From: Enterobacter sp. 10-1
GTDB lineage: Bacteria; Pseudomonadota; Gammaproteobacteria; Enterobacterales; Enterobacteriaceae
Direction of reading: 5' to 3'
Assembly (NCBI GenBank): GCA_002270295.1
Contig: NISF01000011.1
Coordinates: forward strand, 22,274-86,273
Length of the DNA: 64,000 nucleotides
Below, in pieces: positions 33,931-43,000 of this stretch (positions are counted from its first letter, which is position 1; every line of letters starts with the position of its first letter). The translations under genes were made by a program, and so were the position numbers. The notes beneath the pieces are model-generated. The model did not search any database and was not told the DNA's origin. It saw only the letters and a program-made list of their open reading frames with translations.

Positions 33931-36818
33931 TGGATACGGTTTATGTCCTGAGCGGCGGGGAGTTCCTGACGGCCATCTTTAACGGCGTGGCCGTCCTGAT
34001 GGGGAGCACCGAATGGGCCTCGATGTTTCGTATTGCGGCACTGATGTCGGTGATGGTGCTGTTTGCCACCTACATCCGCGGCCATGACCCGCTGGAAGTG
34101 CTGAAGTTTATTGCTTTTTTTATGTTTCTCACCAGCGTGCTCATCATACCCAGGCGAACGGTGCAAATCATTGACCGCAGCGACGCAACCAGTGTGCATA
34201 CGGTGGACAATGTACCGCTGGGACTGGCTGCACCGGCGAAGTTTATCACCGGTATCGGTACCGCCCTGACGGAAGGCTTTGAGACCGTATTCCATACTCC
34301 GGATTCCGCCACTTACAGTAAAACCGGGATGCTGTTCGGCGCAAACCTGGTGGGGACCGCAACCGACTTTGCCTTCCGCAATGGTGACCTGGCAGAGCTG
34401 TTTACCGCCTATGTGCGTAACTGCGTGGTAGGGGATATGTTGCTGAACCACAAATACTCATTCCAGGAGCTGATGAACAGCGAAGACCCGTATTCGCTGA
34501 TATTCAGCAAGCCCAGCCCACTGCGCGGCGTGATGGTACAGTACGGTAACACCATGGCAAACCGGGAAGGGTTCTGGACCTGTCAGGAGCTGGCAACTGG
34601 CGTGCTGCAGCCCCAGCTGACCACCGACACCCAGAATGGTGGTAAGACATGGGACTACTATGTTTCCCGGCTCACCGGCGGAAAACCCAACGCCAGCGCG
34701 CTGTTTGGCACACTGCTGGGCGACAGCTACAGCTATTACTACGGCGGTGGGAGTGGTGCCAGCCAGATTATGCGACAGACCGTGGTGATGAATGGCCTGA
34801 AGCAGGGCATCGCCTCTACCAGCGCGCAGAACGGCGATGCCGCCGGTCTGGTCAACCTGGCCTCGCAGTCGTCCTATACCAAGATGCGTCTGAGCCAGGC
34901 CACGTCAACCAGCATTGCCACCACTTACCTGCCATTGCTCAATACGGTGTTGCTGGCGATGGTGATTGGCCTGTTCCCGGTGATTATTCTGCTGGCTTCC
35001 ATTCATACCCTGACTATGGAAGTGCTGAAGGGCTACATTTTTACCCTGATATACCTGCAGGCCTGGGGGCCGATGTTCGCGATCCTCAACTATGCGGTCA
35101 GCTTGTATCTTACCGGCAAGACCGGAACGCTGAGTTTTTCGCTGTCGAACCTGTCGGTTATCCAGCAGACCCATGCGGATATTGGTTCGATTGCCGGCTG
35201 GCTGTCCCTCTCCATTCCGTTCCTGGCCTGGGGTATCGTGAAAGGGCTGGGTAGCGCAGTGTCTCAGGCCGGTAACTACCTGGGCACGGCAATGAACAGC
35301 ACGGCCTCTTCTGAATCCTCCCGTGCTGGTGACGGCAGTTGGGCCTTCAATAATCTGCAGACCGACAACGTTGCCGGCAATAAGTGGGACACCAACTACG
35401 CCAGCCGTAGCGGAATGGCCATGACTCAGATGGGCAACGGTGCCACGGCGACCCGGACACAAAGCGGTGCATCGGTCTACGATACCAGCGGGGCGATTTC
35501 CCGGCTGCCGACTGATATTCAGCTGGACCGTTCGGCGGTCAGTGGATTCCAGCGTCAGCAGCGTGAGGCACAAAGTCAGTTGCAGAGCCTGAATGAAACG
35601 CTGGGGCACACGACCAGTACGGGGACTTCGCAGCTGTCACAGTGGGCCAGTCAGCGCGGGAACAGCGATACCGTCAGTCGTGGTGCTGATAACAGCATCA
35701 GCGCGAATGATGCCGCGGCTATCAGTAAACTACAGAGTGCCGTGGCGCGTTATGCGCGTGACAATAATGTCAGCCAGGCTGATGCACTCAGAGCGGCAAT
35801 GGAACAAAGCCAGAATGCTTCAATTAATGTCGGTGCAGGCGTGACGGCAGGTATTGATACCAGTAGGTCTATTGCAGGCAAGGCGGTCGTATGGACGACC
35901 GGGCTGAGTGGTAAGTTAGAAGGCCATATTAAAGGGGATTACACCGGTAACAATGGTTCCTCGCACGGCACCAGTTCGGACATGAGCAACCGGACCAGCC
36001 ATACGAAGGATTTCAGCGCACAGGATCTGAAAGATATCCGCCATGGCGTTGATGTGGTAGCCAGCCACCGTACGACCGATAGCAGCAGCCATACGGACAA
36101 TGCCTCCGGTTCGTTACTTAACCAGATGGCGGCGACCTTCAGCGACATGCGTACTCAGGCCAGCCAGTACAGCGACACACAAAATCGCAGCCATGAATAT
36201 GCGCAGATGGCGAGCTTTGTGGAGAACAACAGTGCGGCTATCCGTAGCAATGCCACTCAGGAGTTTGTTGAATATGCGAAACAGAATCATCCGGATGCTG
36301 AACGTGTGCTGACGGATGTATCCAGCCCGGAAGCGCGTGCCGAGCGAGAGGCACTGGCTGGTCGTTTTGTGGAAGAACGTATGATGCCGCAACTGGAGGC
36401 GCAGTTCCGGGCTAATCAAGGACGAACTGTAGAAGGAATGGGCGATACGGTTGCTGCCGGTGGGTTACAGGGTGTCAGCCACAGTGATTTTGAAGGCCAG
36501 CAACAACACATGGCGCAGACGGCTGCCGGGCAGGGCGTGAAAGCCGATGGTGAGGTGGCTGGTGAAGTCACACAATCGAGAGCGAATGCACAGCGAAGTG
36601 TTGATTCTGCTCAAGAAAAGGTCAATCATCAGCAGTCAGAGGTGAACAAACAGTATACTAATCTGGAGCAGGAACATCAGGTTCAGGGGCGACGGTTTGA
36701 TGAGGCGAATAAAGCTGAACATGTGCGCCAAGAGGCCCGTCCCGTTATAGATATAACCGACAGTAATAAGGCCAAAGAAATGTTGGATGAGTCTATGAAT
36801 AAATTTAAGGGGAAGTAA
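33930..36818 (+). CDS. traG: TraG, mating-pair stabilisation and entry-exclusion recognition protein
   Basis: A 962-residue inner-membrane protein. The N-terminal 450 residues hold several membrane segments (EWASMFRIAALMSVMVLF, LLNTVLLAMVIGLFPVIILL) needed for pilus assembly. The hydrophilic C-terminal half is serine- and glutamine-rich and extends into the periplasm. In F the C-terminal part is recognised by TraS of the recipient. The last 150 residues are helical and charged. The ATG at 33930 overlaps the traH stop. Confidence 0.95.
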   Translation: MDTVYVLSGGEFLTAIFNGVAVLMGSTEWASMFRIAALMSVMVLFATYIRGHDPLEVLKFIAFFMFLTSVLIIPRRTVQIIDRSDATSVHTVDNVPLGLAAPAKFITGIGTALTEGFETVFHTPDSATYSKTGMLFGANLVGTATDFAFRNGDLAELFTAYVRNCVVGDMLLNHKYSFQELMNSEDPYSLIFSKPSPLRGVMVQYGNTMANREGFWTCQELATGVLQPQLTTDTQNGGKTWDYYVSRLTGGKPNASALFGTLLGDSYSYYYGGGSGASQIMRQTVVMNGLKQGIASTSAQNGDAAGLVNLASQSSYTKMRLSQATSTSIATTYLPLLNTVLLAMVIGLFPVIILLASIHTLTMEVLKGYIFTLIYLQAWGPMFAILNYAVSLYLTGKTGTLSFSLSNLSVIQQTHADIGSIAGWLSLSIPFLAWGIVKGLGSAVSQAGNYLGTAMNSTASSESSRAGDGSWAFNNLQTDNVAGNKWDTNYASRSGMAMTQMGNGATATRTQSGASVYDTSGAISRLPTDIQLDRSAVSGFQRQQREAQSQLQSLNETLGHTTSTGTSQLSQWASQRGNSDTVSRGADNSISANDAAAISKLQSAVARYARDNNVSQADALRAAMEQSQNASINVGAGVTAGIDTSRSIAGKAVVWTTGLSGKLEGHIKGDYTGNNGSSHGTSSDMSNRTSHTKDFSAQDLKDIRHGVDVVASHRTTDSSSHTDNASGSLLNQMAATFSDMRTQASQYSDTQNRSHEYAQMASFVENNSAAIRSNATQEFVEYAKQNHPDAERVLTDVSSPEARAEREALAGRFVEERMMPQLEAQFRANQGRTVEGMGDTVAAGGLQGVSHSDFEGQQQHMAQTAAGQGVKADGEVAGEVTQSRANAQRSVDSAQEKVNHQQSEVNKQYTNLEQEHQVQGRRFDEANKAEHVRQEARPVIDITDSNKAKEMLDESMNKFKGK

Positions 36819-37394
36819 ATGGTGTTAAAAAGTGACATTGAAAATGATGCAAAAAAAATAATGGATTCACTAAAGAAAGATTACCGCATACCTAGCTCAG
36901 GAGAAATTGTTCTCCCTGTAATTAAAGTTATGACAATTGTCTACGTAATGCATGTTATAGCAATTCTTGGCAACGAATTCGTATATAAGAAAGATATATG
37001 GCTTCCAGGTATAATTATGTGGTTGATTTTATCTTGTGGGATACTCACTGTTGTTGCTCTAATGATGACATATGGTAACCTCTCCATACTGATGTGCATC
37101 CCAAAAGATGTGCGGGATAATTCAATGTTGCTTAATATTGGCAAGCAAAAGTTGAAAGCATATGGCTGTGTTATTGTCGCTATAAATATCGTTGTTGCTA
37201 TCGTATTAATCAGCGAACGCTCTGATTTTATCATCGGTTACGGATTCTCTTGGTTCGCCTGTATGCTGATCGGTGGTATTACCTTTAGTATGTCTATGAG
37301 CCGCTATATGACACCGGCTGTCGTGGCTACACTTGACAAAATTCGGCAGGTAGTATCCTCGGAAGAAATTGAGTCATCAAAGCCAAATAGTTAG
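36819..37394 (+). CDS. traS: TraS-like entry exclusion protein
   Basis: A 191-residue inner-membrane protein with four hydrophobic segments, such as VIKVMTIVYVMHVIAILG and GIIMWLILSCGILTVVALMM. It sits directly after traG, where traS encodes entry exclusion. The gene is clearly AT-rich compared with its neighbours, typical of these fast-diverging exclusion genes. AAGGGGAAG precedes the ATG. Identification rests on position and topology. Confidence 0.75.
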   Translation: MVLKSDIENDAKKIMDSLKKDYRIPSSGEIVLPVIKVMTIVYVMHVIAILGNEFVYKKDIWLPGIIMWLILSCGILTVVALMMTYGNLSILMCIPKDVRDNSMLLNIGKQKLKAYGCVIVAINIVVAIVLISERSDFIIGYGFSWFACMLIGGITFSMSMSRYMTPAVVATLDKIRQVVSSEEIESSKPNS

Positions 37395-37588
37395 CAACAG
37401 CGCTAACGCACTTCGTTTGTTCTCCGGTGTGTTGAGCCAGAAATAAATTCTGACTCACCTCGCCGGATTGATTTAACTCCAGATCTCAGTTGTTCCCCTG
37501 CTTGGGGGATCTTCATTATCATATTATTCAGCATCGCGCTGTCATACGCTGGCAGTGCTCGTTGCTGTATCTGTAAAAGGTATTCTGT

Positions 37589-37819
37589 ATGAATTGTTCT
37601 GACAACGTCAGTTCTGATGCCGTATTGCCTGAAGAAAATATTTCGTCTTCGCGTCAGACAGGAATGGGATATGCCCATATAAACCAGCTTCTGCCCATGA
37701 TGAAATGGAATAATGATGACCTCATTATTATTTATGATCCGGCTGCTGCATTTCGGAATGCAACTTTTGAGGAGATGATTATCTCGCTTTCATGTGAATA
37801 TGCAGGGGGGCTGAAATGA
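37589..37819 (+). CDS. Unknown small protein where traT would be expected
   Basis: A 76-residue soluble protein (MNCSDNVSSDAVLPEENISS) with AAAAGG eight bases before the ATG. It overlaps traD (ATGA), so it belongs to the operon. It has no lipobox or signal and is not TraT. The 195-base gap before it contains a CCCCTGCTTGGGG hairpin. Function unknown. Confidence 0.65.
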   Translation: MNCSDNVSSDAVLPEENISSSRQTGMGYAHINQLLPMMKWNNDDLIIIYDPAAAFRNATFEEMIISLSCEYAGGLK

Positions 37820-40005
37820 GTTCCACCAAGCATATTACCCAGGGCGGCCAGGTATTCAGCTATATGCTGAATATGTTTATGCAGGTCAACCGCCGTATTG
37901 CTTTCTGGTTATTGAATCTTTTTTTTGTACTGACACCGTTATTTTTCTGGATGCGGGTACCGTGGCAGGACATGCGTAACGGTGGGCTGTACTGGTGGTT
38001 ATACCTCTCCGCCGGCGGTGAAAAAGCGTTGTTCAATGTCCCCCCCGTATATGACGTGCCCTATGACGGACAAACGCTGCATTTTACTTCCGCAGCCATT
38101 CTGAAAGACCCCTATATGACCTATGCCGGTCAGCTGACGCTGCAGGAGCTGTTTATTGCGGTATTCCTTGCGAGCTGTGTGGTACTGGCGGTGGCGTACG
38201 GCGTCTATTATCTCCTGCGCCGGCTTGGTGAGAAGCAGGCTCAGGACGATCTGGTCGGTGGCCGGACACTGACAGAAGATGTGAAAGCGGTGGCCAGAAC
38301 CCTGCACCGCAATAATGAAGCATCACCACTGCATTTTGACCAGTTACCCCTGCTGCTCGACAGTGAGGTTAAAAACCTGTTGCTGCATGGTACGCCCGGC
38401 TCCGGTAAATCCAATGCCCTCAACAAACTTCTGCAGCAGCTGCGCACACGCGGGGACATGGTGATTGTCTACGACAAGGGCTGTTCGCTGGTTAAGCGCC
38501 ATTTTAATGAAAACATCGATAAGCTGCTGAATCCACGTGATAAGCGCTGTGAAAACTGGGATTTGTGGCTGGAGTGTCAGACCACATCGGACTTTGATTC
38601 CATTGGCAATACGCTGATCCCCCAGAGCACCAAAGAAGATCCATTCTGGACGGGGTCTGCCCGGACCATTTTCACCTCGGTATCTAAACGTTTCCAGAAT
38701 GATCCGCATCGCAGCTATAACGCGCTGCTGCGTACCCTGCTGGCCATCAATCTGAAGGCACTGCGGGAATACGTACAGGGTACGGAAGCTTCCAACCTGA
38801 TGGAAGAAAAGGTGGAGAAGACCGCCATTTCTATCCGTGGTGTGCTGACCAACTACGTGAAGGCATTGCGCTACATGCAGGGGATTGAGCGCACCGGTAA
38901 ACCTCGCTTTGCCATCCGTGAATGGATGAAACAGGTGAACGAGCCGGGGCAGCGCAACGGCTGGCTGTGGATCACCAGTAATGCCCGTCAGCATGAGTCC
39001 CTGAAACCGCTGATCTCGATGTGGCTGGCGCAGGCAGCCAACTGCCTGCTGGAAATGGGAGAGAACCCGACCCGCCGGGTGTGGTTTATCTACGATGAGC
39101 TGACGTCCCTGCATAAGCTGCCGGAACTTCCTGGCGTGTTGTCGGAGGCCCGTAAGTTTGGCGGCTGCTTTGTGCTGGGCTTCCAGAACAAACCGCAGCT
39201 GGATTTCACCTACGGTCGTGAATTTGCTGACGCGATGATGGATTTACTCAATACCCGCTTTTTCTTCCGCTCTCCGGATGAAGGCGTGGCGAACTATGTG
39301 ATGCGTCAGCTGGGCCAGCGCCGGGCGAAGGTGTTTAACGAACAGTACAGCTATGGTGCAGATACCGTGCGTGACGGGGTGTCGTTCAGCAAGCAGGAAG
39401 ATGACCAGTATCTGGTCAACTACTCCGATATTCAGTCTCTGCCGGACCTGAACTGCTACGTGACGCTACCGGGGAATTACCCGGTGGTACGTATGAATAT
39501 GACTTACGAAAAAATGGACTTTATCGCGGCAGAGTTCCTGCCACGGGAGCTGAATGACAGTCTGGACCCGGAAATCGAGGAGGAAATTACCCGCCGCGAG
39601 CTGGATGAAGACAGCATCGACAGGCTGCTTGCGGTACAGACCAACGAGCCTGCCGTACCGGCAACAACAGCACCCGCTGCCGCCGTATCTTCGGTCACTG
39701 CTGCAACCGAAACCATCAATTCATCCTCCCTGCCACCGGCCGCTGTATCGTCCAGCGCCTCTGATACCCGGAGCAGTCAGGCAACGGCCAGTCCGGTCCA
39801 GAGCGGTGGTCGGGTGAAGGAGTATGACGGGCCGCAGGTGGATACGCAGACCGGCGAAATCCTGACTGAGCCAGATCACTACGAGAACTATGCGGCGTAC
39901 GAGCAGGAGGCCCTGCAGGCTATGCGGGAAGAAGAGAAAAATATCCTCGTCCATCGTGACCATGACGAACCGGATAATGGGTATGAAGCCGGGGATCGCT
40001 GGTAA
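37816..40005 (+). CDS. traD: TraD coupling protein (VirD4-type ATPase)
   Basis: A 729-residue DNA-pumping ATPase that links the relaxosome to the secretion channel. Two N-terminal membrane segments (IAFWLLNLFFVLTPLFFWM and LFIAVFLASCVVLAVAYGVYYLL) are followed by Walker A, LLLHGTPGSGKSNALNKL (about residues 188-205), and Walker B, VWFIYDELTSLHKL. The C-terminal tail, which in F binds TraM, is alanine- and serine-rich and ends AGDRW. Overlaps with both neighbours show translational coupling. Confidence 0.96.
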   Translation: MSSTKHITQGGQVFSYMLNMFMQVNRRIAFWLLNLFFVLTPLFFWMRVPWQDMRNGGLYWWLYLSAGGEKALFNVPPVYDVPYDGQTLHFTSAAILKDPYMTYAGQLTLQELFIAVFLASCVVLAVAYGVYYLLRRLGEKQAQDDLVGGRTLTEDVKAVARTLHRNNEASPLHFDQLPLLLDSEVKNLLLHGTPGSGKSNALNKLLQQLRTRGDMVIVYDKGCSLVKRHFNENIDKLLNPRDKRCENWDLWLECQTTSDFDSIGNTLIPQSTKEDPFWTGSARTIFTSVSKRFQNDPHRSYNALLRTLLAINLKALREYVQGTEASNLMEEKVEKTAISIRGVLTNYVKALRYMQGIERTGKPRFAIREWMKQVNEPGQRNGWLWITSNARQHESLKPLISMWLAQAANCLLEMGENPTRRVWFIYDELTSLHKLPELPGVLSEARKFGGCFVLGFQNKPQLDFTYGREFADAMMDLLNTRFFFRSPDEGVANYVMRQLGQRRAKVFNEQYSYGADTVRDGVSFSKQEDDQYLVNYSDIQSLPDLNCYVTLPGNYPVVRMNMTYEKMDFIAAEFLPRELNDSLDPEIEEEITRRELDEDSIDRLLAVQTNEPAVPATTAPAAAVSSVTAATETINSSSLPPAAVSSSASDTRSSQATASPVQSGGRVKEYDGPQVDTQTGEILTEPDHYENYAAYEQEALQAMREEEKNILVHRDHDEPDNGYEAGDRW

Positions 40006-43000
40006 TGCTGACCGTATCATCGATTGCTGGCGGTGGAGCCAGCTACTACATGGCGAAAGATAATTATTACTTTCTCGGCAGTATGGAAGCGTCCTGGATG
40101 GGGAAAGCCGCAGAGCTGTTAGGGCTGGAAGGCCCCGTGGATGCGAAGACATTCGATGATGCCCTGGCCGGATTTTTCCCGCAGGGCGTCGATCTCTCCC
40201 GGATGTCGGGCGGTCAGAATGTTCACCGGCCGGGTTACGACCTGACGCTGTCGGCGCCCAAAAGTATTTCCGTACTGGGTGTGGTACTGGGCGACAGCCG
40301 TATTCTGGAGGCGCATCAGCGTGCTGTCGGTGTGGCCATGGGGGAAATTGAACGGCTGGCCAGTACGCGTGTCATGGTCGATGGGGTCAGCCAGACAGAG
40401 ATGACCGGTAAGTTGCTGGCTGCGGCTTTCCACCATGACACCTCGCGTGAACTTGATCCACAGCTGCATACGCACCTGATAGTGATGAACCTGACGGAGT
40501 TCCTGGGGGAGTGGAAGACACTTTCCAGCGATAAGGTCGGCAACAGCGGGTTTATCGAGAACGTCTATGCCCTGCAGGTGGCGCTGGGCAAAATCTACCG
40601 TAACGAACTGCGTCAGGCCGTGGAGGAGATGGGATTCCGGACCGTGGTGACCGGAAAAAACGATCTGTGGGAAATCGAGGGCGTCCCGGTGGAGATATTT
40701 TCACAGCGTACGCAACAAATCCGGGAGGCCGTCGGGGATGGCGCGTCCCTGAAATCCCGTGACGTGGCGGCGCTGGATACGCGTAAGGCCAAACAGAAAG
40801 ATCCCGACCGGACAGAACTGCTGACCGACTGGATGAACCGTCTTGAGCAGGAAGGATTCGATATCGGCGCGTTTCGCCAGGAAGCTGAAGCCCGTCTGAA
40901 GACAATGGACAGTGACAGAGCTGTACGCCCGGAGACGACCCCGGACGATGTCCGTCAGGCGGTAAGCCTGGCGATTTCTCAGCTCAGTGAAAAGCGGACC
41001 CGCTTCACTTATTCCGACGTACTCAACCGGACGCTGAACAGTCTCGATGCGCGGGAGCAGATTGCGGTGATGGCGCGTTCGGCCATTGAGTCGGCGATTG
41101 AGAGCCAGCAGCTGATACCGCTGGACCGGGAGAAAGGTCTGTTTACCTCCTCGATTCATCTCCTGGACGAACTGAGCCTGCAGCAGCTGGCCGGGGAGAT
41201 GAAATCCACCGTGGTGATATCCGGTGGTGCCCCGGCCCGGTCTTCTTCGTCTGTGCCGGTGATGCAGCAGATTGAGGCAGACCGCCCGGCACTGGCGATT
41301 GTCAGCCAGCCCGGAGGCGCGGGCGGTATGCGCGAATCGGTGCTGGCCGGGGTGCAGCTGGCGCAGTCACAGGGACGGGAAGTGGTGGTGCTGGCTACCG
41401 ACCGCAGCAGTGAACGCTGGCTGGCTGAACAGCATGGTCTGGCGGATAAAGTGGTGACGCTGAAAGGGCTGTCAGAGTCTGCGTTACCGGAGAACAGTAC
41501 GCTGATTGTGGCCGGGGCGGAAAAGCTCTCCGTCCGTGATGCGCTGACGGTCACCGACCAGGCGCTTCGTGCGCAGTCCCAACTGCTGCTGATGGACAGC
41601 GGCGGGCGCAGCGGGACCGGCAATGCTCTGCAGACGCTGGAGGCGGCCGGGGTGACCCGCTACCGGGCGGAAACGGAACGTACCGTGGCCGTCAGCGTGG
41701 TCAGTGAGCCGGACAAGCGGCAGCGCTATGCGGCTCTGGCCCGGGATTATGTAACGATGGTGAGCCAGGGAGAGAACGTGGTGGCCCAGGTCAGCGGCGA
41801 GCGTGAACAGCAGACACTGACGGCTGAGTTGCGGCAGGCGCTGCGGGAAAAGGGACTGCTCGGGGTAAAAACGGCGTCCATCGACACGCTGGTTCCGCAG
41901 TGGCTGGACAGCAAAAACCGCCGCCAGCTGGATACGTACCGGGAGGGCATGGTGCTCGAACAACGCGCTCCGGACAGCCGGGTATCCCAGCGTTATACCA
42001 TTGACCGCGTCAGCGCGGAGACCCGCACACTGATGCTGGTCGGGGAGGATGGCCAGCGCCAGGGAATGAAGCTCAGTCAGGTGGACAGCAGCTGGAGCCT
42101 GTACCGGTCACAGACCGTTGATATTGCCGAAGGGGAGAAACTGACCTGGCTGGCGCGGCAGGGCAAACAGCGTGCCGGTGACAGTGTCACCGTTACGGCC
42201 GTGCGAAAGAACAGCCTGGTGGTGGAGCATGACGGGCAGAAGCGGGTTATTCGTACCGATGAACCGCTGAAGGTCGGGTACGGTTACGTCACCTCGCCGG
42301 GAAAACGCGTCAGCGAGCAGGGCACGGTGCTGGCAGCGGTCTCCGGTCGGGATACCGGTGCGACAATGCTCAATACCCTGGCCCGCAGCGGCGAGCACAT
42401 ACAGCTTTATACACCGCTGGCGAACGATGAAGCTGAACGCCGGTTGTCCCGCTCACCGCTGTACCGTACCGCGCTGGCGCAGGTGAATCCGCAGAACGGT
42501 GAGCTGGCTGACGCGATGTCGGCGGCGCAGGATGCGCTGATGAGTCCGGCTGAGAAAGCGGTAAGGCAGGCGGTGACGCTGACCCAGGGCAGTGAGGTGG
42601 TGTTCAGTCGCCCCGACGTACTGGCGAATGCGCTGCCGTTGCATGCCTCCCTTCGTAAGGATGATGTGGACCGCGAACTGGCCCGCCAGGTACAGACTGG
42701 TGAACTCATCCCGGTACCGGGACCAAAAGGTACGGCGCAGCAGCTGTATGTGACGGCCGCGAGTTATGAGGCGGAGAAACGCGTCATCCGTCTGGTGGTG
42801 GAAGGGCTGGATACGCAGTCATCGCTTCTGAGTCACGCTGACCCGGCACTCTTTGCCGGGCTGACTGCAGGGCAACAGCAGGCCTCCAGCCTGATACTGG
42901 AGAGCACCGACCGCTTCATCGGGATACAGGGTTATGCCGGTGTGGGTAAAACCACCCAGCTGAAAACCGTCCTGGCGGCGCTGGAGACCCTGCCGGCAGA

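Noticed and set aside
37403..37678. Minus-strand 91-codon frame between traS and traD
   Set aside because: It overlaps the well-supported coupled gene at 37589 and has no sign of a ribosome-binding site.
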